Source of the DNA: Phialophora verrucosa
Taxonomy: Eukaryota > Ascomycota > Eurotiomycetes > Chaetothyriales > Herpotrichiellaceae
Direction: 5' to 3'
Length of the DNA stretch: 64,000 bases
Assembly: GCA_002099365.1 (NCBI GenBank)
Contig: MSED01000015.1
Coordinates: 1,364,001-1,428,000 of the forward strand
The translations under genes and the position numbers were made by a program. Of this stretch, positions 54,566 to 64,000 are shown in pieces (position 1 is the stretch's first letter; each line of letters opens with the position of its first letter). The notes beneath the pieces are model-generated. The model did no database searches, was not told where the DNA came from, and worked only from the letters and a program-made list of their open reading frames with translations.

Positions 54566-56473
54566 CTAGCGACGGTATGGATCCTGTCCGCCACCAGCAT
54601 ACCCTCTGTCTCTGTCGCGATCTCTGTAGTGCCTGTCTCTGTCAGGGTCACGATCCCTGTCTCGCCTGTCTCGGTCCCAGTCCCGCACTAGACTTCTACT
54701 CCTCGGCCGTCTCTCTCTGTCTCTGTCTCGATCAGGGCCTTCTCGAACGCCGGGGTCATCATAACGGAGTGGCTCGCCATAGTCAGGCCCAGGATCCCTA
54801 TACGGCGGCCGATCGTCTCTCCATCTCTGTTTCGGCGGAGCCACGTTTGGATCTGCGCTCGAATATGATGGAATGTAAGTATCCCGATGGCCACCTGCTG
54901 GAGCACCACCGCCTGAGCCGGTAGGCGGCACTCGAGTCCTCGGCGGCGGCGGACCACGCCCATCGTCGCGATAAGGGGGTATCTCCGGCGGACCATAACG
55001 GTAAGGGTCGGCATCTAGGGGGAGAGGTCGAGGTGGCATGGCGTGCTCCACCGGAGGTCGGCGTGAGTAAGAGTCATCGTAGGGCGGAGGACGATGAGGA
55101 TGGTCATAGGGTGGCAAATCTCGATGTGGAGGAGCGTAAGAGTTTGGCCCACGATGATCAGGACCGCCACCGTAGGCGCCATTCGGACCAGGAGGCCCAT
55201 GAGGTCGGCGGCTGTAGCCTTGGTTGTGGCCGTTGGCCGCATGAGGTGGCCTGCCACCAGGAGCGCGAGCATTGACCCTATGATGCACAGGACCTCTGCC
55301 ATCATAGGGGGGAGGCCGTCCGCCAACGCCCCATTCGCCCTGCGGACCGATGCCCACAGATCCGCCAGCAGGCGCAGGTGGTCGCTTTGATTTCTGATCT
55401 CGAAATTTTCTTCGATCCAATTCATGCGAATCTTCGAAAGACGGTAATTCTTCGGGTCGTGCAGGGTAAGGCATGCTGTGAAAGTAGGGGTGTTTCAGTG
55501 CGTCAATGGCATTGATCCGTTTCCGCCAGTCAAGCTTCAGCAGTTCGCTCAGCAATGACAGAGCTAAAGGTTCGAGATCGCGGAACTGGCGATTGAGTGT
55601 TGGCGGCGTTTGCTCAAATTCGACGATCGCGTCGGCGCCTGGGAGTTCTCGCCAACCCGGCATAGTCTCATCATTTGGCGATCCCAGCAGTTCAAATATC
55701 AGCTTCGCTTGGTTCAGGTCGCTGTCTCCGGTCAAGATGGGTTTATGCTTGAACATTTCTCCGAAGACGCAGCCAACCCCCCACATGTCGATGGCAGTGG
55801 TGTACTTGCGCAGCTGAAGCAAAAGCTCAGGTGGACGATACCATCGCGTGACGACAAGCGTGGTGTATTCTCGCGTGGCCTCGCCACCCCCATGGCCGGG
55901 CCTCGGCGGGTCGTCGTCGTAAGGCCGTGCCAGGCCAAAATCAGCAATCTGGAGAATTCCTCGATTGTTGATGAGCAGGTTGGCGGCTTTCATGTCCCGA
56001 TGGAGGATCTTGTTTTCATGCAGGTATGCGCACCCCTGGAGAAGTTGCTTCATGTAGCACTTGATTTGGGGCACGGTGAAGTGGACATCGGGATTCTCCA
56101 GCAGGCCCGACAGATCGTGGTCCATGTAAGGCGTCACCATGAACATGCTCGTTTTCTTGCTCGCGTTCTTGGGCCGCTCGACCGCCATTTCTTCCAGCTT
56201 CAGGATGTTGACATGGTCCAGTTGCTTCAAAAGCTTGATCTCCCGCAGCGCAGTAATGGGAAACCCATCCTTCTCGTTGTGCATCAAGATCTTCTTCAGT
56301 GCCACCAATTGCCCTGTTTTCTTTGACCGTGCCTTTGAGACTTCGCCGAAGGTACCCTCTCCTAGCTTGCCCATATACTCATACTCGGTAATTTTAGAGC
56401 AACCACGGAATCGCGGTCTGCCATCATCAAGTCGTTCAAGCGTCTTCTTCGGTCGTGGTGGATCGCCCGACAT
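54566..56473 (-). CDS. bur1: Cyclin-dependent kinase Bur1/CDK9-like
   Basis: A single-exon frame of 635 aa. The kinase domain covers about residues 30-345: LGEGTFGEV Gly-loop at 38-45, Lys60 in VALKKIL, the cyclin-binding helix PITALREIKLL, HRDMKAANLL with catalytic Asp160, DFG at 178-180, and EYTTLVVTRWYRPPELLL as activation loop. PITALRE is closest to the CDK9/Bur1 family, not to Pho85 or Cdc28. With a cyclin (Bur2 type), the kinase phosphorylates RNA polymerase II CTD, Spt5 and Rad6, promoting elongation. The last 290 residues are Pro, Gly, Arg and Tyr rich, ending in Arg-Asp dipeptide runs (DRDRDPDRDRHYRDRDRDR), probably disordered. It diverges from the drug transporter gene. Confidence 0.94.
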   Translation of the reverse strand: MSGDPPRPKKTLERLDDGRPRFRGCSKITEYEYMGKLGEGTFGEVSKARSKKTGQLVALKKILMHNEKDGFPITALREIKLLKQLDHVNILKLEEMAVERPKNASKKTSMFMVTPYMDHDLSGLLENPDVHFTVPQIKCYMKQLLQGCAYLHENKILHRDMKAANLLINNRGILQIADFGLARPYDDDPPRPGHGGGEATREYTTLVVTRWYRPPELLLQLRKYTTAIDMWGVGCVFGEMFKHKPILTGDSDLNQAKLIFELLGSPNDETMPGWRELPGADAIVEFEQTPPTLNRQFRDLEPLALSLLSELLKLDWRKRINAIDALKHPYFHSMPYPARPEELPSFEDSHELDRRKFRDQKSKRPPAPAGGSVGIGPQGEWGVGGRPPPYDGRGPVHHRVNARAPGGRPPHAANGHNQGYSRRPHGPPGPNGAYGGGPDHRGPNSYAPPHRDLPPYDHPHRPPPYDDSYSRRPPVEHAMPPRPLPLDADPYRYGPPEIPPYRDDGRGPPPPRTRVPPTGSGGGAPAGGHRDTYIPSYSSADPNVAPPKQRWRDDRPPYRDPGPDYGEPLRYDDPGVREGPDRDRDRERRPRSRSLVRDWDRDRRDRDRDPDRDRHYRDRDRDRGYAGGGQDPYRR

Positions 56474-57355
56474 GGCGCTGCAATTTCCCGGGCCCTAGAC
56501 CGGTCGAGGATGGGCGATAACTATTGTGCCTCGCACCGCCAAATATGACCTGATGTCTGGAGACGCGCCGATCGCGATGCGTTTGCGTTCGTTGATCGTA
56601 AAATTCCTGAAGCGTAATGAATGCTATTGACAGGGCCGCGGCCACACTAAGGGCATATGATTCCTCATGAGGCTCAGAGATGAGATAGGTGGGTGTTCTG
56701 GCTCGACGAACGTGGGGACCGTGAGTGAATGCGTGAACTGATGCGGAGTGTGGCAGGTTTCGTAGGAGGTGGGATGTCGCAGATGAAGTTCACGTCAAAC
56801 GCGACTGACGGATTGTAAGGCCAGCGAGGCGAGTCTGTCTCTCTTCTTGCACCAGACTCAACCAAAGTACGTTCTCACGAGTGCGAGGTTGAGGGCAAGC
56901 CTGAATCTGCTCGTACGAACATTCCCTCTCGACAACATGATAGATAATTGGGCGGCAGTTGGGACCCCTGCAGATTCAACCAGATTCACCCAAGATTGAC
57001 TCGATGCTCGCTTGTTCCCCGCCTGCTCCAAAGATCAGAGATCCGAATGGCGACGCTGCAGCTGGTGCCGAAGTTCTCACCGTAGCTCTCCGGTGGGCCA
57101 GACCAACAGGGGACGCTGATTCGAATCACGCTTTCAGCATGTCTCAGGGCGTCTCAATAATTACACCAAGTAGCGTTACCTTCGCTTCCAAGCTCTCAAG
57201 GCCATGTACCAGATTTATAGATACATGACGCCCTAGGGCGTAAGGCTGTTGTGTCGGTGTGAATAGACTAGTCGTTGTGTGAGGATATATACGCATCTTG
57301 CTTCCTCTCCCACCTTATCCGTTGCCATCCTCGTACTTCGCTTCCTATCTTTGCA
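56474..57355. other. Divergent bur1/MFS promoter region
   Basis: No gene is seen. It holds the bur1 upstream region on the left and a TATATA element for the transporter on the right. Confidence 0.6.
57286..57291 (+). promoter_or_regulatory. TATA-like element of the MFS transporter gene
   Basis: TATATA in GAGGATATATACGC lies about 65 nt before the ATG at 57356. Inferred core promoter. Confidence 0.4.
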
Positions 57356-59531
57356 ATGGCTTCAGAATACCCTCCACAAGTGGATGACACGATCGACTCG
57401 GCTGAACTGACAGCGATACAGCAGCCCCATGGCGACTCTACTTCGAGGAGAAGCCGTGAGAGAGAAGGATCAGGGTCGTCGCCTGAAGTCATGCCAGACC
57501 CCGTTCAGCGACGAAGCACATTCCGGACATTCACCATAATGGTCGCTCTTTTTGTGAGTAGTAGGCGCTGGCTCTGTAAAAAAGCCCACCGAGATGACTA
57601 CACATGCGGAAAATACACCTTGCTCCGGCCGCTGACTTTCAATCTTGCTTCTTCTTGCAGGCCACTCTCTTCATCGGTGCTCTCAACACTACCGTCGTAG
57701 CGACCGCAATTCCTACGATATGCGCCGACCTCGGATCAGCAGCAGGCTACTCTTGGATCGGTGCCTCGTATGTCATTGCCACGAGCGCCTGCAGCCCTGT
57801 ATGGGCGAAACTTTCAGATATATGGGGTAGGAAGCCGATCCTCTTGCTGGGAGTTGCTCTCTACTTCGCGAGCTCCATCGTGTGTGCTCTGTCAAGCAGC
57901 ATGGCTATGCTCCTCGTGGGCCGTTCTCTCCAAGGTGTATCTGCCGGCGGGTTCATGACCATCATCAACATTGTTGTTTCGGATCTGTTTAGCATGAGGT
58001 TCGCGCACCCCCGCAATGTCATGATCTCTCTTCTGCCGTGTTACTAACCTTCCTCGCAGGAGTCGGGCACTCTTTCTGGGCCTTCTTCATACGACCTGGG
58101 CCGTTGCCGGCGGAGTCGGCCCAGTATTGGGAGGCGCCTTTACCCAGCTTTTGTCGTGGAGATGGATCTTCTGGATCAATCTTCCAATTTGCGGACCGGC
58201 GTTCTGCCTGTTACTCATTTTCCTGGATGTGCACAACCCGAAGACCAAGTTTTCTGCAGGTATCAAGGCAATCGACTGGGCGGGCGGCATCTGCATGGTA
58301 GGCCTGATGGTGATGCTGCTGCTTGGTCTCAACTTCGGGGGCGCAGCGTATCCCTGGGACTCTCCCAAGGTCATTTGCCTCATCGGCGTTGGTGCTTTCA
58401 TGATCGTCTTGTTCGTGTTCAATGAAGGACGCCTGGCACGCCATCCGATAATGCCCCTTGGTGTGTTCCGAAACAAGTCCAATGTCGCCTGTCTTGCTCT
58501 CGGCTTTGCGCAGCATTTTGTCTGTGGTCTCCAGTCCTGTAGCTGACATAGGAAGTCTATACTGACAGTGATCCAGGTCCTCAATTCCGCAGAGTACTAC
58601 CTACCGCTGTATTTCCAATCCGCGAAGGAAGCGTCACCACTCCGCTCCGGACTGCTCCTCCTCCCACTGATCCTCACGGAAGCATTCACCGGTGTTGCTG
58701 GGGGGATCTATATCCACCGCTTCGGGCGCTATCTCGAACTGATCTGGGTGGGCGTGGTCCTGCTCACGGTCGGCAACGGGCTCTATATCCATCTTGACGC
58801 CACGTCCTCGATAGGGTCGATCGCTGCCTTTGAAGTCCTGTCGGGTCTCGGAGTAGGTCTACTGGTAAGTCGCCCTTCATCTTCGCAAACCTGCATCGAC
58901 CATACCAGGAGTGGCGATGATGAGCACATCGGCCGATGCCAGGCCCGCTGTCATCACCTTAACTTTTGGTCGTCAGTACGTGGACTGGACGCATGTTCTG
59001 ACATCCTCACAGTTCGACCCCCCCTACATCGCTCTCCAAGCTCTAGTCTCGCAAGACGACATCGCCACAGCGACCGCCACCCTCGGAGTGATGCGCAACA
59101 TCGGCGTCTCCCTCTCCATCGTCATCGGCGGCGTCATCTTCCAAAACGGAATGCGTCTCCAACGACCGGCCCTACAAGCCCACGGACTGTCCGCAGACCT
59201 GGTCGACGATCTGTCCGGCCCCGACGCCGCCACGAATATCAATCTCGTCTCCACGATCGCCAACCAGGCTCAGAAGCTGGCAGTCAAGCAGGCCTTTGCG
59301 TGGAGTTTGAGGAACCTGTGGATCACATGCACTTGCATGGCGGCACTCGGGCTGTTCGCAGCCGGACTTGTGACCAAGACGGAACTGAGCAAAGAACACA
59401 CGGAGACGAAGACAGGGCTAGGCGACCAGAAAGACAGGGGCCTGACTCTGTCTGACGATCAGCAAGTTATGCCCGCACCCGCGCCTGCACCTGCTGCCAG
59501 AGGAGAAGATGAAGAACAGAGGATCGAATGA
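57356..59531 (+). CDS. MFS drug:H+ antiporter (DHA2, 14-TM type)
   Basis: Exons are 57356-57553, 57661-57998, 58060-58523 (end uncertain), 58569-58864 and 59013-59531, giving about 604 aa. ATLFIGALNTTVVATAIPTI is the TM1 signature of the 14-TM drug/H+ antiporters. WAKLSDIWGRKPILLLG is motif A, LLVGRSLQGVSAGGFMT motif B, and GGVGPVLGGAFTQLLSWRWI motif C with FWINLPI, so the antiporter motifs are intact. Fungal DHA2 proteins export toxins, azoles or secondary metabolites through the plasma membrane; the substrate is not known. The third intron is hard to place: donor 58524 with acceptor 58568 (45 nt), or donor 58520 with acceptor 58576 (57 nt), both keep the frame. The cytosolic tail is Ala/Pro rich. 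There are no biosynthetic genes next to it. Confidence 0.88.
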
Positions 59532-60263
59532 AATCTAGGCTCGAAGACGATATAGATATCTGGCGGCAGATCTCCTCATATAGAGTGGTGGTAACGGGAG
59601 GACTGAGTACGTCAGACTTTCAGCAGACCCTATGTACCTATCCACGGCTGATGACCCAGATCTCACACTCACGGGCGAAGTAGATCCCACAGCCTCGAGC
59701 ACCTAGGCGCTCGTGCCTACGACGTTTCGAGAACAAGAACGGTAGAGGATCTACGTGTGAAAAGGAACATACACATACACAAATACTGTAGACAGACTGC
59801 CTCGGTCGAAATATGGGTGGACGGCGACATGAAGAGCCTGCGCACAGCTGGAGAATCTCCCTGGGCTGGGCCTTTGTGGAGGGGTGGAGGGTCTGTATAC
59901 GCAAAACAAGTACGATTCGGCTTGTTGCATGCTTGCCGCTTATGTTCGTTTGGACTGAAGCATGAACGGATGCTCTTGCAGAGACTATGCGAGCGTCTCG
60001 TGAGGTTGGAGTTACTTCTCATACGAACCTCGAAGGCGACGAGAGATGGTAGAGTAGGTAAAGAGCGTGCGGGAGGAAGAACTAGCGACGCATACACCTA
60101 GCTGGCCAGCTAGCCAGTCACTTTGTGCAGGGGTTTGACTTTTTAGATATCAACACGCATATGCAAACCCGCTCAGCTCAAGATGCATTGCTACGTTTCC
60201 TTGCTGCGTCGCTGTCATGAAAGGTTTGCTTCTCCTCCGTCTTGGGTCCCTTCACTCCAAGAA
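59532..60263. other. Convergent region with palindrome
   Basis: It separates the 3' ends of the MFS transporter and the Tudor-SN gene. No gene is seen; open frames on both strands overlap. A perfect palindrome lies at 60098-60113 (listed separately). Confidence 0.55.
60098..60113. repeat. Perfect 16-bp palindrome CTAGCTGGCCAGCTAG
   Basis: The sequence equals its reverse complement over 16 bases, with a further GCCAG copy just after it. It lies about 150 nt beyond the Tudor-SN stop codon, between two converging genes. Confidence 0.9.
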
Positions 60264-62955
60264 TTAGTCCTCGGTCAAGTCACCGTACTCCCACATGCCA
60301 CGTCTCTCCTTCTTGGCCTCCTCTTGCAATTCCTTGAACTTGGCCAAAGTATCACCGGCCTGTCTCTCCCACGGTTTCAGCTTCGTAGGCACCATGGCCA
60401 GCCCCTCCTTGAGGACTTCCGCGTTGATACTATCCTCAATCTTACTCGATACTTTCGGATCCAGAAGCGTGAGGTGCAACGTCCCCTCTGGCGCTACATA
60501 ATCAACGCTCGCGACGAGTTCGCGCCCGTCTGTTTGTTCCATGAGGAAATCCACGGTGTCGCGGAGGTATTGCGGCGACGTCGGCAGCTGGAGGTACGAG
60601 AGCACAGCGTCTGTGGCCTGGGGTTTCAGCTTCTGCGTCGAAAACTGCGGTTGTGTCAGTGATCGTAGGCGTGTCCAGGGGACGGTCTCCGAGTTGCCGT
60701 AGTCGAGGTACGTCAGATCAGCTTTCTTTCCGTCGCGGTCGACTCTCCGCACGCGGGCGCGGTACCATTGGTCGTCAACGGTGAACTTGGCGGCGACAAT
60801 GTCGCCGACTTTGGGAGGTCCAGCGAGCGGCTGATCGTTGGCCTTGTTCAGATGGAACGACTTGAAGGCGTTCATCAATTCGGTCAGCGCGGTTGTGCCG
60901 GCTCCAACTTGTTGGATCTTGAGCTTGCCGGCTTCGTCGACGTGCGTGACCATGACATCGCGGTAATCCTTTTTCCTTGATAAAGACTCGGCTGCATCTC
61001 CATTCGTGCCCGCGTTGCCGTTAGTAGGAGGCGTAGCTTCATCCTCCTCCGCGTCCTTGCTCGGATCCCAGTCGTGCCACATGCCCTTGCGAGCTTCCTT
61101 GGCCTTCTTCTCGGCTGCGAAGAGCTCGTTAGAGTGGCCGCTTCTCTCGGCCGAATGCGCATGGACCTCTGCGAGACCTTCTTCCAGGAGCGCTCTTGCG
61201 AAGTTTTCTCGGCCGACATACAACGTCCCAATGAAGCCACCGACCTTGTCCGTGTCTTCGACATCAATTTCCACGTCACGCTGCAGACATCTCCTGTTGG
61301 CGAAGTCGTATGCCTCTTGACCAAAGGGTTCGGCTGCTTCTCCAGACTGACGCGCCGGCTTCGGCGTGCGAATACCGGAGAGGACAAATGTCAATTTGGC
61401 GTTCTCGCGGGGAACAAGGACGACGAATCTGGAGCCGGCTCGAACAAAGTCTACAATAGCTGGGACTTTCTTTTGCCTCTGCAACACTGAAGCTTCCATC
61501 TTGGCCTTCTGCAGACTTTCCGAGTAATCCTGATATTGTTTTGCCGCAGGAGGTTTTTCTGACCACATACCTTTGCTGTCCTTCTGTGCTGATTCCTCGG
61601 CAAGCAGTAAAGCATCGTAGTCTGGCGACCGGTCGTCATCGTCGCGACGGTGTCGGATGACTGAGGCATATCCCGCTTCAACCAATGCCAGGGCAATGTT
61701 TTTCCCACCCACAGACACGGTAGCCACTTCGCGCTCTTCGAAGCCTTCTGATGCTGGCTTCTTACCATCAATTGACACTTTGACATGTTTGCCGATGAGT
61801 CGCTTTCTGAGAAACTCCTTCGCCTCTGCCTGGAAAGGAGCTTGTTTGGGGTCGGACGGTTTGGGTTGACGTATACTTGAGAGGGTGACTCTTCGTTCTT
61901 CCCCAGATCGAGTCCGGATGAAGAGGGTCTCACCATTCTGGATGCGGATTACCGTGAAGTCTGCCTCCTGGACTCCGGCGGCTTTCGAGGCTGTAGTACC
62001 CGTGAACACTCCCTTTTTGGCATTCTTTGCGGCGTTCTCGGCGTTTCTGAACTGAGCCATTTGGTTTCCGAGCAGGGTGACGTGTTGGTCGTTGGAACGC
62101 GCAAGACCGGCCTCGAGGAGGAACATGGCAATGTTGCCTCTCGGATGCAGCACATTTGCGATAAGCTGATTCTGCGGTGTGACGCCGAGAAGCTCGACGT
62201 TGACTTTCCGCTGATGTAGTCTCTCGTCCACGAACGAGTGTGCTTCGGTGCCATAAGGCTCGGCCGGTACGTCCTTGCCTTCCGGAGTCGTTCTCTTTGT
62301 GGCAGGGGTTCGGACGCCAGCCAGTACAAGCATGGTCTGAATGTGCCTCGTAGGTGTGAGGATGAGACGAGCGATCAAACGGTCTCCGGTCAAGACCCTC
62401 TCAATGATGGCTTCGATCTTCTTGCCCTTCTGTTGCTCCACCAAAGCGTTTGGATCAGAGACTTCGGAGGAGTTCTCAATCTGGCCGCCCTTGGCCCACA
62501 GCCCTTTGCCCTGGGACTTTGCATCGCTTTCTAACGACCTGAGCTTGTCGAGGTATGCCAGAGCTTCCTCATCGTCCTCTTTCTTCCCGGCGTCTTCCCG
62601 CACTTTGGCCCAACCTTCCTGCACGATGAGATTGGGTAGTTCCTTGCCGTCGGGCAGTATGACTCGACCGTATTCGCGCTTCGTAGTCGGAATGGCATAT
62701 AAGATTTGGAACTGGACGACCTTGCCCAAGACGAGTTCGCGAATGAACTCGCGGGACTGGAAGGCGAAAGGCTGTGGATGTCAGCAGGGGATGTTCGATC
62801 GGCCCGTCCATGTGACCAACCTCGTCACCTTCTCTCTTCAACCTCGGGGCACTGATGTAGGCCAGCGACAGCGTTCGCTCGGCGCCCTTTTGGTTGGTGA
62901 TGATCAAGGTGTCGCCTGACAGAATGCTCTTGACTCGAGCTTGGAGAAGGGCCAT
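60264..62955 (-). CDS. snd1: Tudor-SN / staphylococcal nuclease domain protein (Snd1)
   Basis: The CDS is complement(60264-62771, 62821-62955), 880 aa, with a 49-nt intron inside the first nuclease-like repeat. Four staphylococcal-nuclease (OB-fold) repeats are visible: MALLQARVKSILSGDTLIIT, IEAIIERVLTGDRLIARLIL, ADFTVIRIQNGETLFIRTR and VDFVRAGSRFVVLVPRENAK. A Tudor domain (GDIVAAKFTVDDQWYRARVR, then LTYLDYGNSETVPW) interrupts a fifth, partial repeat at the C-terminus. Catalytic residues of the bacterial enzyme are not clearly retained. Tudor-SN binds RNA and symmetrically methylated arginines and takes part in splicing, stress granules and decay of edited or hairpin RNA. It diverges from the isochorismatase-like gene. 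Confidence 0.95.
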
Positions 62956-63681
62956 GGTGGGAGAATTCTGAGGGTAGGCTCAAAGCTTGCAAGGACAGCA
63001 CTAGAAGACAATTGATAACGCTATGCGAAGGAAGGGTACAGCTGTGAGGGTAAGTGACGGCGGTGTCTTGTGCTGGACAGGCTCTTGTGGACAGTTTTCT
63101 ATTTACCTTTCGTTCTTTGTGGGGTAAAGGCTCTCGTGCTTCGAGACCCTTAGTAACTACCCTGGTTAGGCATAGTCGCCCATCGACACTGATTCATGCT
63201 TGACGTCATCTCGTGATGCGCCGCCGCTGGAGTGACACGGCCTCGAACCGCCCAGGGAGTACGAGTACGGGTATCACTGAGGAGGCTGAAAGTGCTGGAT
63301 TCGACGCAGAGCATCTGTTGAGTGAGCGTCGAAGGAGCCCAGCTCGGAGAAGAGCGCGGGCGCACCAAGCATCAACATCAAGCGTGCCTCAATATGGCCG
63401 CCGCTCCTTCCACTTTTGGACTTGATGCTTATCGCTGCGGGGTTCGCAGACTGGCAACTATTCTGACAAGTTGTGACACCCAGCAGCGATGATGGGGAGA
63501 TGGGGAGGGAAACTATTTCTTGTTCATGTCGATTGCTCTTGGAGACGAGTCTCATTAACGTATCCTACAGGCGTCTGAAGTTTCAGTGAACTAACTTGGT
63601 TGTTGACGCTCAACTGACCTCTGCTCCTTGCTTTCTACTTACAGCCTCGTCCTCGCCATTCAGTACAGGCCACACATCAAC
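62956..63681. other. Divergent snd1/isochorismatase promoter region
   Basis: No supported gene. Two opposite open frames around 63213-63555 overlap and lack features. It is probably the shared upstream region of both genes. Confidence 0.55.
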
Positions 63682-64000
63682 ATGGACAACACCGACCCAA
63701 CGCACAGAAAAGCCATCATCGGCAACCCCTCGTCCACGTTCTGGCTCTATGATTCCAAGACAGGATTCGACCTCACTCATCCAGCAACGCCCACCACTGC
63801 GACCCCGACACCAAATCACACCATTAAGACCAATACCCTGCCGATTACAATCCACCCACCCAAATCGGCCCTCGTGATCATCGACATGCAGAATTTCTTC
63901 CTCTCCCCCCAACTAGGCCGTCCAAAGGATTCGAAAGGACTGCTCGCTCAGCAGCAACTGCTGAAATACGCAATTCCCGCGGCACGGAAAGCCGGCGTGC
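63682..64000 (+). CDS. Isochorismatase-like cysteine hydrolase (partial)
   Basis: The gene starts at ATG 63682 and runs past the right edge of the window; 106 codons are visible. After a Thr/Pro-rich N-terminus of about 60 residues the frame reads SALVIIDMQNFFLSPQLGRP, the first strand of the isochorismatase fold with the catalytic Asp at about residue 68. The catalytic Lys and Cys should lie beyond the window. Members hydrolyse isochorismate, nicotinamide, N-carbamoyl compounds or similar amides; the substrate cannot be told here. The upstream open frame at 63596 is out of frame and is not used. Confidence 0.85.
   Translation, partial: MDNTDPTHRKAIIGNPSSTFWLYDSKTGFDLTHPATPTTATPTPNHTIKTNTLPITIHPPKSALVIIDMQNFFLSPQLGRPKDSKGLLAQQQLLKYAIPAARKAGV

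Noticed and set aside
58911..59455. Arg/His-rich open frame over the last MFS intron and exon
   Set aside because: A frame-shifted reading of the transporter; the correct frame after splicing restores the FDPPYIALQALVSQDD motif.
1..64000. A transposon, CRISPR array, tRNA or rRNA genes, or a secondary-metabolite backbone gene
   Set aside because: I looked for terminal repeats, transposase or reverse-transcriptase motifs, regular spacers, B-box-like tRNA sequence and PKS/NRPS motifs and saw none.

Overview
The window is nuclear DNA of a filamentous ascomycete (Pezizomycotina). Genes have short GT-AG introns (about 45-200 nt) with fungal branch points, and they lie on both strands with intergenic stretches of 0.1-2 kb. 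The gene set is typical of this group: NmrA, Zn2Cys6 and DUF6536 families, Hap5, Mei2, Bur1, Tsc2 and RNase MRP subunit Rmp1. I cannot place it firmly below subphylum; Eurotiomycetes would fit. I saw no tRNA, rRNA, CRISPR, transposon or viral gene. Exon coordinates below were worked out by hand from reading frame, splice consensus and family knowledge.

Layout. 0.3-5.4 kb: an NmrA-like protein, a flavin-reductase-fold protein and a Dal5-like anion transporter (accessory metabolism). 6.2-9.8 kb: a mitochondrial GGQ release-factor-like rescue protein and a membrane-anchored SGNH-like protein. 10.0-21.6 kb: a GYP7-type Rab GAP, the tuberin homologue Tsc2 and, head to head with Tsc2, exportin Cse1. 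22.5-31.7 kb: a DUF6536 membrane protein, the rRNA-processing factor Fcf2, a 2 kb gene-free stretch and an F-box/UBA-like protein. 33.4-40.1 kb: a Mpv17/PMP22 protein, CCAAT-binding subunit Hap5 and exocyst subunit Sec15. 41.7-44.4 kb: the many-intron RNA-binding protein Mei2. 45.2-51.4 kb: a Zn2Cys6 regulator, a short-chain dehydrogenase and a secreted class II-like heme peroxidase. 53.0-63.0 kb: Rmp1, the P-TEFb-like kinase Bur1, a 14-TM drug/H+ antiporter and Tudor-SN. At the right edge an isochorismatase-fold hydrolase is cut off.

Most genes are conserved housekeeping or regulatory genes. The parts most likely to be lineage-specific are 0.3-5.4 kb and 45-51 kb. The most interesting anomaly is at HAP5: its frame stays open for 96 codons after the TAG stop and encodes a plausible Pro/Ser-rich tail, making it a candidate for stop-codon readthrough. 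Other points of note are introns whose retention would keep the frame, a tandem NAGNAG acceptor in MEI2, a repeat-encoded alternative signal peptide in front of the SGNH-like gene, a perfect 16-bp palindrome between converging genes, and a recurring intergenic 9-mer TACGGAGTA. I did not find a convincing new multi-gene system.
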